Below are positions 45,302-53,066 of a DNA stretch of 64,000 nt, piece by piece. The DNA comes from Nocardiopsis sp. N85 (GTDB taxonomy: Bacteria > Actinomycetota > Actinomycetes > Streptosporangiales > Streptosporangiaceae): positions 62,001 to 126,000 of the forward strand of contig NZ_JARBUT010000016.1 of NCBI RefSeq assembly GCF_028882275.1. Direction: 5' to 3'. A model generated the notes under the pieces. It was not told where the DNA came from and made no database searches. It saw only the letters and a list, made by a program, of their open reading frames with translations. Position 1 is the stretch's first letter. Every line of letters begins with the position of its first letter. Position numbers and translations under genes: made by a program.

Positions 45302-45735
45302 ACCGCAGAACCGAACCCGGCGACGAAGCGCTCTTGGCGGCGGGTCTCGACGGCGTGCGGGGAGTAGTTCTCCCGCACGTAGGCGACGGCCTCCTGCGGG
45401 GGGACCCCGTCGAGGACGGCCAGGCAGGACAGGGCGGTGCCGGTGCGCCCCCGACCGCCCAGACAGGCGAACTCCACGCGTTCGTCGGCGGCGCGTTCCA
45501 AGGCCGCCGTCAGCTCGCGGGACAGGGACTCGGGGTCGGCGGGGAGGCGGAAGTCGGGCCAGCGCACCCAGCGTCCCTCCCAGGGGACCGAGGGCGGGGC
45601 GTGACCCAGCAGGTACAGGCCCAGGTCGGGGGTCGGACCCTCGGGGAGGGGACGGGCCAGCGGCCGTCCCCGGACCAGCCGCCCCGAGGGCAGGCGCAGG
45701 ACGCCGGGAGCGTCGGGGTTCCATGTGTCGGTCAT
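45298..45735 (-). CDS. small Cys-based protein phosphatase (PTP/DSP-like)
   Basis: 145 residues from an ATG at 45735. The loop CLGGRGRTGT (Cys91, Arg97) is the CX5R phosphatase signature. WPDFRLPADPESL could supply the general acid Asp. It is short for a tyrosine phosphatase and fits the dual-specificity-like fold group found in actinobacteria. It overlaps the convergent anchored-protein gene by 4 bp. It may act with the Ser/Thr kinase network, though it is not near the kinase gene. Confidence 0.85.
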   Translation of the reverse strand: MTDTWNPDAPGVLRLPSGRLVRGRPLARPLPEGPTPDLGLYLLGHAPPSVPWEGRWVRWPDFRLPADPESLSRELTAALERAADERVEFACLGGRGRTGTALSCLAVLDGVPPQEAVAYVRENYSPHAVETRRQERFVAGFGSAV

Positions 45736-45808
45736 CCGGTGAGACTAGACGCGGCCGTCGCCGCCCGGAAAGAGATCCGATGAGCGGATGTGCATTACCC
45801 TGGCTTCC

Positions 45809-45856
45809 GTGAAGAACCCGCACTGGCACGTCGTGCTGCCCCCTCCGTGCGCCTGA
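45809..45856 (+). CDS. short leader ORF (15 codons) before EamA gene
   Basis: GTG start, stop at 45854-45856; the product reads M-KNPHWHVVLPPPCA. There is no ribosome site, but ATTACCC about 12 bp upstream could be a -10 so the message might be leaderless. The last codons lie inside a hairpin (45847-45866) and a second hairpin follows, which resembles an attenuator in which ribosome position sets expression of the downstream exporter. Confidence 0.45.
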   Translation: MKNPHWHVVLPPPCA

Positions 45857-45911
45857 CCGGGCGCACCGCACTCCCCCGTTCCTGAGGAGTCCCCGACCGC
45901 AGCGCGGTCGG
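45847..45911 (+). promoter_or_regulatory. tandem hairpins downstream of leader ORF
   Basis: GTGCGCC (45847-45853) pairs with GGCGCAC (45860-45866) around the leader stop codon, and CCGACCGC (45893-45900) pairs with GCGGTCGG (45904-45911) with a 3-base loop. The EamA start lies 59 bp further on. Confidence 0.5.
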
Positions 45912-45970
45912 CCATCGTCGTGCGCCCGCACCGGACGTCCCCACCGCACGATGACGGAGAGAACACGACC

Positions 45971-46885
45971 GTGTCGCACGACCTTTCTTCGACGACCCCC
46001 GCCCCGACCCTGCTCCGGGGCCCCCTGCCGATCCTCGCCGCGGCCGTCCTGTGGGGCACCACCGGCACCGCCGCCTCCCTGGGCCCCGCCCAGGCCCCCG
46101 CCGCGGCGGTGGGCGCCACCGGACTCGTCCTGGGCGGGTTCCTGCTGTTCCTGACCGGCCGGGGCTCCTGGTCGCTCATCACCCGGAGCGACCGGGCCAC
46201 CCGGCGCTTGCTCGCCGCGGGCGCCGTGGCCGTGGCCGGGTATCCGCTGACCTTCTATCCGGCCGCGGCCGAGGCCGGGGTGGCCGTCGCCACCGTGATC
46301 ACCCTGGGCTCCTCGCCGGTCTTCTCCGGGCTGTTGGCCTGGTGGGCGGACCGCAGGCGGCCCGACGTCCGCTGGGCCGTGGCGACCGCGGCGGCGGTGA
46401 TCGGCTGCGCGGTACTGGTCCTGGGGTCGGAGGGCGGTGCCGACCCGGTGCGCCCGCTCGGTGTGCTGGCCGCGTTGACCGCGGGGTTCTCCTACTCCGC
46501 CTACGCGCTCATCGCCGAACGCCTCATCCGGGGCGGACACGGGTCCTCCCCGGTGATGGGCGCCCTGTTCCTGGGCGGCGGCCTGGTGGCCCTGCCGATC
46601 GTCCTCGCCCTGGGCACGGGCTGGTTGGCCACCGCGAGCGGGGCGGCGGTCGCCCTGTACCTGGCGGTGTTCACCGTGTTCTGCGCCTACCGGCTGTTCG
46701 GTCGGGGGCTGCGGCACACCCCGGCGGTGGTGGCCACCACGCTGACCCTCGCCGAACCGGCGGTCGCCGCGCTGCTGGGCGTGCTGGTGCTGCACGAGCG
46801 CCTGGCGACGGTGTCGTGGATCGGACTGGGCGTGCTCGTGCTGGGCCTGGCCGTGCTGCGCACGCCGTCGCCGCGCCGGCACTGA
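45971..46885 (+). CDS. EamA/DMT-family membrane exporter
   Basis: 304 residues from a GTG at 45971 with GGAGAG upstream. Ten hydrophobic helices form two EamA repeats (GPLPILAAAVLWGTTGTAAS and GVLAALTAGFSYSAYALIAE). The second repeat ends in LTLAEPAVAALLGVLVLHERL, the family's most conserved stretch. These carriers export amino acids or other metabolites. The leader ORF and hairpins just upstream suggest control by an amino-acid signal. Its 3' end overlaps the long DUF427 frame on the other strand. Confidence 0.9.
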   Translation: MSHDLSSTTPAPTLLRGPLPILAAAVLWGTTGTAASLGPAQAPAAAVGATGLVLGGFLLFLTGRGSWSLITRSDRATRRLLAAGAVAVAGYPLTFYPAAAEAGVAVATVITLGSSPVFSGLLAWWADRRRPDVRWAVATAAAVIGCAVLVLGSEGGADPVRPLGVLAALTAGFSYSAYALIAERLIRGGHGSSPVMGALFLGGGLVALPIVLALGTGWLATASGAAVALYLAVFTVFCAYRLFGRGLRHTPAVVATTLTLAEPAVAALLGVLVLHERLATVSWIGLGVLVLGLAVLRTPSPRRH

Positions 46886-47264
46886 CCCCTCGCGGGCCCC
46901 GCGCGGTGACCTGGACCTTGTCGGGGTAGAAGGCCGCGTGCCCGGCGATCTCCGCGACCGCGGGGTAGGGCTCTTCGTAGACCCACAGGGCGTCGACCAG
47001 CTCGGTGCCGTCGACCGTGACCGTGCGGTAGGTGGCGGTCCCCTTGTAGGGGCAGTAGGTGGTGGTCGGGCTCGACCGCAGGACCTCGGGGTCCACATCG
47101 GCGAGCGGAAGGTAGTGGACCGGCGGGTAGGAGGCCTCCCGCAGGGTCAACGCCGCCGTGGTGTCGGCGATGACGCGGTCGCCGACCCGTGCGACCACGC
47201 GCGTGTCGGCGGGTCGGACGGTGATGGGGTGAGCGGTCCCGGGGACCCTGCCCTGTTCTGCCAT
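46671..47264 (-). CDS. DUF427-domain protein with unusual C-terminal extension
   Basis: The ATG at 47264 opens a frame of 197 residues. Residues 1-120 match the DUF427 fold (VRVGDxVIADT-type, YPPVHYLPLADVDPEVL, TYCPYKGTATYRT, WVYEEPYPAVAEIAGHAAFY), which usually ends near here. The frame then continues for about 75 Arg/Ala/Pro-rich residues that overlap the 3' end of the EamA gene by 215 bp. The tail looks like non-functional readthrough after loss of the stop. Function of DUF427 is unknown. Confidence 0.75.
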   Translation of the reverse strand: MAEQGRVPGTAHPITVRPADTRVVARVGDRVIADTTAALTLREASYPPVHYLPLADVDPEVLRSSPTTTYCPYKGTATYRTVTVDGTELVDALWVYEEPYPAVAEIAGHAAFYPDKVQVTARGPRGVSAGAATACAARPGPARARPVRSTTPSPGARAAPARPAARRPPVRRGSAWWPPPPGCAAAPDRTAGRRRTR

Positions 47265-47408
47265 GGTGATCCTCCCTCTCGCCGCCGAGACTACCCCGCG
47301 CGGGCCGACCGCGCGGTGGCCGCTCCGAGGCCGACCGGCGGCGCCCTTCTCACGGCTCGCCGGGGCGAGGACGCGCCGGGAGGCCGGGGCCGACCTAGGC
47401 TGTTCCGC

Positions 47409-48665
47409 ATGAGCGACCTGCCCGAACGCTGTGACGTCGTGATCGTGGGAGCAGGGGTGGCCGGGCTGGTGGCCGCGGCCGACCTGGCGGCATGGGGCCT
47501 CGACGTGACCGTGCTGGAAGCGGAGGAGAGCGTGGGGGGACGCGTCCGCAGCACCGTGCGGGACGGCCATGTGCTCGACCGGGGCTTCCAGGTGCTCAAC
47601 ACCGCCTACCCGGCGGTCCGCCGTCACCTGGACCTGGACGCCCTGCGCCTGCACGCGTTCCCCAAGGGGATCGCCGTGCGCACCGACCGCGGACTCCTGC
47701 GACTGGAGGTGTCGCCCTCCGGTGCCCTGTCGGCCCTGTCGCTGCTCTCGGGCTCCGTCGTGCGACCCTCGGACCTCGTGCGCCTGCTGCGCATGGTGGG
47801 CGCCGACGCGCTGGAGCCGTCGGACCGGATCAAGAGGCGTCCCGAGACCGACACCCTGACGGCGCTGCGCCGGAGCGGCCTGGGCGTACGGGCCGTGAAC
47901 ACCCTGGTGCGCCCCTTCCTGACCGGTGTCTTCCTCGACGAGTCCCTGAGCACGTCCAGCCGGGTCAACGACCTGGTGTGGCGCAGTTTCGCCCGCGGCC
48001 GACTGGCCGTGCCCGAAGCGGGCGTCCGGGCCGTGACCGAACAGCTCGCGGCACGGACCGGCGGCACACGGATCATCCTGGGAACGCCCGTGCGCGAAGT
48101 CGCCCTCGGACGGGTGCGGACCGACGCCGGATCCGTCAGGGCCCGGGCGGTCGTGGTCGCGGTCGGGCCGGGCGCGGTCACCCGACTGCTGCCCTCGCTC
48201 CCCGCGCCGACCCTCCGTCCCGCCACCACCTACTTCCACTCCCGGCCCGCGCGGCGGTACGAGGACCCGCTGCTGCACGTGGACGGGCGTTCCGAGCGGG
48301 GCGGGACCCGGCTGAGCGGCGTCATGGTGATGACGGCCACCGTTCCGTCCTACGCGCCTCCCGGACGGGCCCTGATCGCCTCCTCGACCGTCGGCCCCGA
48401 ACAGCCCTCCGAGGCGGAGGTCCGCGCCGAGGCGGCCCGGATCCTGGGAACGGACGGCGGCGACTGGGAACACGTGGACACGGTGCACGTACCGGACGCC
48501 CTGCCCGCGGCGCCGCCGCCGATGGGCGATCTGCGCCGCCCCGTCCGACTGGAGAAGGGCCTGTACGTGGCCGGGGACCACCGCGACACGCCCTCGCTCC
48601 AGGGGGCGATGGTCAGCGGGGACCGGGCGGCCGCCGCGGTGCTGGCCGATCTCGCCGGGCGGTGA
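47409..48665 (+). CDS. FAD-dependent amine-oxidase/phytoene-desaturase-like oxidoreductase
   Basis: 418 residues from an ATG at 47409. GAGVAG at 14-19 with VLEAEESVGGRVRS is the FAD fold of the amine-oxidase/desaturase superfamily. The C-terminal closing motif GLYVAGDHRDTPSLQGAMVSG is present. No carotenoid or porphyrin genes are nearby, so the substrate is open; this actinobacterial subgroup is usually annotated only as NAD(P)/FAD oxidoreductase. Confidence 0.88.
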   Translation: MSDLPERCDVVIVGAGVAGLVAAADLAAWGLDVTVLEAEESVGGRVRSTVRDGHVLDRGFQVLNTAYPAVRRHLDLDALRLHAFPKGIAVRTDRGLLRLEVSPSGALSALSLLSGSVVRPSDLVRLLRMVGADALEPSDRIKRRPETDTLTALRRSGLGVRAVNTLVRPFLTGVFLDESLSTSSRVNDLVWRSFARGRLAVPEAGVRAVTEQLAARTGGTRIILGTPVREVALGRVRTDAGSVRARAVVVAVGPGAVTRLLPSLPAPTLRPATTYFHSRPARRYEDPLLHVDGRSERGGTRLSGVMVMTATVPSYAPPGRALIASSTVGPEQPSEAEVRAEAARILGTDGGDWEHVDTVHVPDALPAAPPPMGDLRRPVRLEKGLYVAGDHRDTPSLQGAMVSGDRAAAAVLADLAGR

Positions 48666-48672
48666 CACCGGA

Positions 48673-48732
48673 CCGTGCGCCGGTCCCCCGGCCCGGCGCA
48701 CGGCGCGGGGCGTGTTCTTCGAACCCCGCGCC
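48673..48732. terminator. two hairpins between convergent genes
   Basis: CCGTGCGCCGG/CCGGCGCACGG (48673-48683, 48693-48703) is perfect over 11 bp. It partly overlaps GGCGCGGGG/CCCCGCGCC (48702-48710, 48724-48732). It sits just after the oxidoreductase stop. Confidence 0.7.
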
Positions 48733-48834
48733 GGTTCGTGCTCGGCACGCCCGGAGAACGGGAGCCTTCGGCCGCCGCGTCGATCCCCGACGGCACGGAA
48801 GGGCGTTGGAACACGTGCCGGTCGTACCGGCCGC

Positions 48835-50127
48835 CTAGTCCCGCGGTTCGCGGTGGCGACGGGCCGGGTTGACCGGCTCCAGCACCGCGAGGCACTCCAC
48901 GTGGTGGGTCATCGGGAAGGCGTCGAAGGCGCGCAGGCCCGTCAGCCGGTACCCGACGCGCTCGAACTCGGCCAGGTCGCGGGCGAGCGTGGCCGGGTCG
49001 CACGACACGTAGGCCACCGCGCGCGGGCGGGTCCCGGCGATCGACCGGACCACCTCGGCGCCGGCGCCGGCCCGGGGCGGGTCCAGGGCGACGACGTCGG
49101 CCCGCACGTCGGCCCACTCGCGCAGCTGGGCGGCCACGTCGTTCTGCTCGATCCGCACCTGCTCCAGATCGCGCAGGTTGTACCGGGCGTCGCGCACCGC
49201 GTCGGTGCCGTTCTCCACGCCCATGGCACGCCCCTCCGGGCCGACCGCCTCGGCCAGCGCGGCGGTGAACAGTCCGGCGCCGCAGTACAGGTCCATCGCG
49301 GTCTCACCGGGCTTGGGGACGAGCGCGCCCAGCACCGCCGCGGTGAGCACCCGGGCGGCGGCCGGATGCACCTGCCAGAACCCGCCCGCGCCCACCCGGA
49401 ACTCGCGGCCGTCGACGATCTCGCGGACCCCGCGCCGGCCGCGCACCTGCTGGATGCGACCGCCCTTGAAGCGGCGCAGCACCGCGCTGGAGGCCTTCAG
49501 CTCGGGCAGGGTGCCCAGCTTGGCCCCGGTCGGGGTGACCACGATCGCCCGGTCGGCCCGTTCGGCCGCGGCCACCGCCTCGACCTCGCGCACGCCCGGC
49601 CAGGGCAGTTCGGTGACGCCCAGTTCGCTGACGCCGGGGTGGGCGATGAGGCAGCGGTCGACGGGTTCGATGTCGTGGGAGCGGTGGCGGCGCAGCCCCG
49701 GGTTCCCGTCCGCGTCCACCGCGAACCGCACCCGGGTGCGCCAGCCGAGCCCGCCGGGCGCGTCGGGCAGTTCCTCGACGACGACCTCGCGCTCGATCCC
49801 GGCGATGCGGCGCAGCTGGTCGGTGACCACCTTCGCCTTGAGCCCGCGCTGGGCCTCGGGGGTGACGTGCTGCCAGTCGCAGCCGCCGCAGGCGCCGGGC
49901 CCGGCGAACCGGCAGGGCGCCTGGACGCGGTCGGGGGAGGCGGTGAGGATCTCGATCGCGTCGGCGCGCAACAGGTTGCTGGTGCGCTCGGTGACCCGGA
50001 CCCGTACGTGCTCTCCGGGCAGGGCGTGGCGGACGAACACCACCTGTCCCTGGTGGCGGCCCACACACCAGCCGCCGTGTGCGACGTCCTCGACGGTCAG
50101 TTCGAACTCGTTCCCGACACTGGTCAT
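48835..50127 (-). CDS. TrmA/RlmD-family RNA (uracil-5-)methyltransferase
   Basis: 430 residues from an ATG at 50127. The N-terminal TRAM domain (1-60) is followed by the Fe-S ligands in CRFAGPGACGGCDWQH near 72-87 and a further Cys near 156. The SAM motif is DLYCGAGLFTAALAE and the catalytic cysteine is in YVSCDPATLARDL near 374. The family makes m5U in 23S rRNA or tRNA; which position is modified cannot be told here. In actinomycetes this gene usually sits next to the TrkA pair, as it does here. Confidence 0.93.
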   Translation of the reverse strand: MTSVGNEFELTVEDVAHGGWCVGRHQGQVVFVRHALPGEHVRVRVTERTSNLLRADAIEILTASPDRVQAPCRFAGPGACGGCDWQHVTPEAQRGLKAKVVTDQLRRIAGIEREVVVEELPDAPGGLGWRTRVRFAVDADGNPGLRRHRSHDIEPVDRCLIAHPGVSELGVTELPWPGVREVEAVAAAERADRAIVVTPTGAKLGTLPELKASSAVLRRFKGGRIQQVRGRRGVREIVDGREFRVGAGGFWQVHPAAARVLTAAVLGALVPKPGETAMDLYCGAGLFTAALAEAVGPEGRAMGVENGTDAVRDARYNLRDLEQVRIEQNDVAAQLREWADVRADVVALDPPRAGAGAEVVRSIAGTRPRAVAYVSCDPATLARDLAEFERVGYRLTGLRAFDAFPMTHHVECLAVLEPVNPARRHREPRD

Positions 50128-50494
50128 GACGGTGCTCCTCAGGGATCGCGGATGTGCTGCGGCGGCGTCCACGGGGCGTCGCCCGTCGCGGGAGGATCCG
50201 GATCACCGACGGGGACGTTACGGGACGTCCCGGGTGCGCGGTCGGGGTGCGCACCGGTGGCGCACGTCCCGCGGGTGACCTGCACGCACGGTCACCGACC
50301 GCCCTAATCTACCGTCCTCCGGGGCGGGACCCGCCACGCTCGGCGATCGGAGGCCGCGGGGCCGGCGCCGGCGCGGACGCCCGGTGTCGGCCCGAACGCA
50401 CGGGAACGGGACCGATGTGCCAAGGTGTCACTGAGGGGGCACGGGACGACGTCCCGCGCCCGGGAGGCGCTGTTTCGACGGGAGTGCGGGCGAG
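50128..50494. other. 367 bp divergent region between RNA methyltransferase and TrkA genes
   Basis: No gene is seen. The only AT-rich patch is CCTAATCTACCG around 50305, whose TAATCT could be a -10 toward the TrkA genes. Otherwise the region is GC-rich with no clear element. Confidence 0.45.
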
Positions 50495-51169
50495 GTGCAC
50501 ATCGTGATCATGGGGTGCGGCCGCGTGGGGTCCACGCTGGCGCACACACTGGTGGATCTGGGACACACGGTGGCGGTGATCGACCAGGACCCCGAGGCGT
50601 TCCGCCGGCTGCGCGGGGACACCGCCAAACACGCGGTCCGAGGGCTCGGACACGACCGGGAGGTGCTGCTCAGCGCGGGGATCGACCGGGCGGGGGCGTT
50701 CGCCGCGGTGAGCAACGGCGACAATTCCAACATCATCGCGGCCCGTGTGGCGCGCGAGACGTTCGGCGTGGAGCACGTGGTCGCGCGGATATACGATCCC
50801 CGGCGGGCGGAGGTCTACCAGCGGTTGGGCATCCCCACCGTGGCGACCGTGCGCTGGACCGCCGACGCGATCCTGCGCCGGATGGTGCCCGGGGACGAGC
50901 GGCTCACCGCCGGCCCCGAATGGCAGGACGCCTCCGGGACGCTGGCGATGACCGAGGTCACCCTGCCCGAGGGGTGGGCCGGGCGGAGCGTGGCGTCGGT
51001 GGAGGAGGGCGCGCCGTTGCGCGTGGTCTACCTGAGCCGGCGGGGACGGATCGTGCTGGCCGGGACGGAGGTGGTCCTGGAGGAGGGCGACGTGCTGCAC
51101 GTGGTGGCCGACAGCCGGGACCTGGACGGGTTGCCCGGAAGGCTGAACGAGGACGGGACGGAGGCGTAG
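50495..51169 (+). CDS. TrkA-family potassium channel/uptake regulator (CeoB-like)
   Basis: 224 residues from a GTG at 50495. The Rossmann RCK_N domain has GCGRVGSTLAHTLVDLGHTV and VIDQD, and the C-terminal RCK_C domain covers about 140-220. TrkA proteins bind NAD(H) or ATP and gate Trk/Ktr potassium transporters at the membrane. The gene is followed two bases later by a second TrkA gene, the CeoBC arrangement of actinobacteria. Confidence 0.92.
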   Translation: MHIVIMGCGRVGSTLAHTLVDLGHTVAVIDQDPEAFRRLRGDTAKHAVRGLGHDREVLLSAGIDRAGAFAAVSNGDNSNIIAARVARETFGVEHVVARIYDPRRAEVYQRLGIPTVATVRWTADAILRRMVPGDERLTAGPEWQDASGTLAMTEVTLPEGWAGRSVASVEEGAPLRVVYLSRRGRIVLAGTEVVLEEGDVLHVVADSRDLDGLPGRLNEDGTEA

Positions 51170-51171
51170 GG

Positions 51172-51855
51172 ATGCGGATCGCCATCGCGGGGGCGGGGAG
51201 CGTGGGCCGTTCCATCGCCACGGAACTGGCGGGCAACGGTCACGACGTGCTGCTCATCGACCGGGACACCCGGGCGATCGGCGTGGACGACCTGCCCGAG
51301 GTGGAGTGGCTGTTGGCGGACGCCTGCGAGCTGTCCACGTTGGAGGACGCCCGGTTGGGCGACTTCGACGTGGTGATCGCCGCCAGCAGCGACGACAAGG
51401 TGAACCTGGTCGTGTCGTTGCTGGCCAAGACCGAGTTCGGGGTGGGACGGGTGATCGCCCGGATCAACGACCCCGCCAACGAGTGGTTGTTCAACGACTC
51501 CTGGGGCGTGGACCTGGCGGTGTCGCCGCCCCGGCTCATCGCCGATCTGGTCGAGGACGAGCCGGAGGAGGAGCCCTTCGACGAGGGGACCCTGCCGCCG
51601 TTGCCCGGGGCGGAGATCGCCGAGTCGGTGCTGCGCGCCGACAGCCCCTTCGCGGGCGGCCCCGAGAGCGGGCTGATCGCCGCCCTCCCGGAGGGGGTGG
51701 CGCTGGTGGCCGTCGTGGGCCCGGGCGGTGTGCGGGCGCCCGAGCCCGAACGGGTCCTGTCGGTGGGCAACACCGTGGTGTTCCTGGCCGAGCCCGACTC
51801 CCTGGGCCCCTTGGAGGTCCTCCTGGGGTCGGTGGACGGGACCCCCGAGGCATGA
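51172..51855 (+). CDS. TrkA-family potassium uptake regulator (CeoC-like)
   Basis: 227 residues from an ATG two bases after the first TrkA stop. The nucleotide site is GAGSVGRSIATELAGNGHDV with LIDRD. A Glu/Asp/Pro-rich linker near 125-145 precedes a divergent C-terminal domain. The unlike pair probably forms a hetero-oligomeric gating ring. The hairpin at 51861-51886 ends the operon. Confidence 0.92.
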   Translation: MRIAIAGAGSVGRSIATELAGNGHDVLLIDRDTRAIGVDDLPEVEWLLADACELSTLEDARLGDFDVVIAASSDDKVNLVVSLLAKTEFGVGRVIARINDPANEWLFNDSWGVDLAVSPPRLIADLVEDEPEEEPFDEGTLPPLPGAEIAESVLRADSPFAGGPESGLIAALPEGVALVAVVGPGGVRAPEPERVLSVGNTVVFLAEPDSLGPLEVLLGSVDGTPEA

Positions 51856-51860
51856 GGGAA

Positions 51861-51886
51861 GGGGTGCGCCCGTACGGGCGCACCCC
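51861..51886. terminator. perfect hairpin between trkA and DUF3159 genes
   Basis: GGGGTGCGCCC and GGGCGCACCCC pair over 11 bp around GTAC, 6 bp after the TrkA stop and 18 bp after the stop of the convergent gene. Confidence 0.85.
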
Positions 51887-51903
51887 GCGGTCCGGAGGGC
51901 GGA

Positions 51904-52647
51904 TCAGTCCTGCGCGGCGGGGCTCCCCTGCCCCTGCTCCAACGGAGTGCGGCCGCGCGCCAGCACCCACACCATTCCCGCGAACGCCGCCACCTGCAAC
52001 GGCCAGCCCATGGCGATCTTGGAGAGGCCGAGCAGCGCGAACGTGTCGGCCCACCCGTAGGTGTCGGCCGCCCAAAGGGGGTACTGCACCAGCACCCGGA
52101 TCACGCAGGGCAGGACCAGCAGCCAGGTCAGCTTGGACGCCAGCGTGACCACGGCCGGGTTCTCCCGCCAGGAGGAGAAGTCCTCCTTGTTCCCGATGAA
52201 CGGGCCGATCATCAGGCCGATCGCGGGCCAGCGCACCAGCACCGACAGGCTCAGTACCACGGCGTAGACGGCGTTGTAGATGATGCCGGGCAGGAAGGCG
52301 TCGGCGGCGTTGCCGCTGCGCATCGCGAAGATCGCGGCGATGCCGATCCCGAACAGGCTGGTGACCACGTACTGCACCGAGGAGCGCTGGACCAGTCGGA
52401 GCACGCCGAGCAGCACCGCGGCGGCCACGCCCAGACCGATCGACAGGCGCAACTCGGAGGAGACGATGTAGGAGATCGTGAAGGTCAGGGTGGGGATCGC
52501 GGCCTCGACCATGCCCCGTTTGCCGCCCAACGCCTTGGCGAGCTGGGAGCGGACCAGCGCCTCGACGGTGTCCTCGGTCACCACGGAGGGCTTGGACTCC
52601 TCGGGTTCCCGGCCGGTCCCCTCCTCGGCACGCTGCTGCTCAGTCAT
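51904..52647 (-). CDS. DUF3159 membrane protein
   Basis: 247 residues from an ATG at 52647. An acidic cytoplasmic start (about 40 residues) with VEALVRSQLAKALGGKRGMVE, the family's conserved block, is followed by about six helices (IPTLTFTISYIVSS, GIGIAAIFAMRSG, GIIYNAVYAVVLSLSV). DUF3159 is widespread beside TrkA, DUF3710 and dut in actinomycetes; its function is unknown. Here the usual run is broken downstream by serpin and PIG-L genes. Confidence 0.88.
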   Translation of the reverse strand: MTEQQRAEEGTGREPEESKPSVVTEDTVEALVRSQLAKALGGKRGMVEAAIPTLTFTISYIVSSELRLSIGLGVAAAVLLGVLRLVQRSSVQYVVTSLFGIGIAAIFAMRSGNAADAFLPGIIYNAVYAVVLSLSVLVRWPAIGLMIGPFIGNKEDFSSWRENPAVVTLASKLTWLLVLPCVIRVLVQYPLWAADTYGWADTFALLGLSKIAMGWPLQVAAFAGMVWVLARGRTPLEQGQGSPAAQD

Positions 52648-53066
52648 CTGCTCCCGGTCCGCTTCACGTCGTCGATGCCGCCCCGGGCGGGGGGCACGGT
52701 CATGGTGCCCCAGCCTACGCGAACCGGCGCCACCGTTCCGGCCCCGTCCAGGGCGGTTATGGGAGGTCTCGCCCGGGTCCGTCACGACCCGTCCGTGCGA
52801 CTTCTCACCCGATCCTTTTCGGGAGGGCCCGTTCTCCGGAGGGAGCCGGACTCGACCCCGTGGGACGATCCCCCCACGGGCGGGACCGTCCCACGGGGGT
52901 GGTGTCGGGCCCTCCTTCCCCCACGACGGGGAGGAGGGTCGGCGTCCTCCCACCGGCCGGGTGCGGTCACCGCCCCCTCGGTGCCGGTGACCGGCGGGGC
53001 GGCCCTGGCCAGGGGCGTCGGCACTCCGTACGCTGGCCCCGGAGAGCCGCCGATCCGAGGAGTCCG
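52648..53066. other. 419 bp region between DUF3159 and serpin genes
   Basis: No gene is recognised. It contains the inverted repeat at 52856-52898 and several GC-rich short repeats; no clear promoter hexamer is visible. Confidence 0.5.
52856..52898. repeat. 12 bp perfect inverted repeat upstream of serpin genes
   Basis: CCCCGTGGGACG (52856-52867) and CGTCCCACGGGG (52887-52898) with a 19-base loop lie 170 bp before the first serpin. It could be an operator or a hairpin in the leader. Confidence 0.6.
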
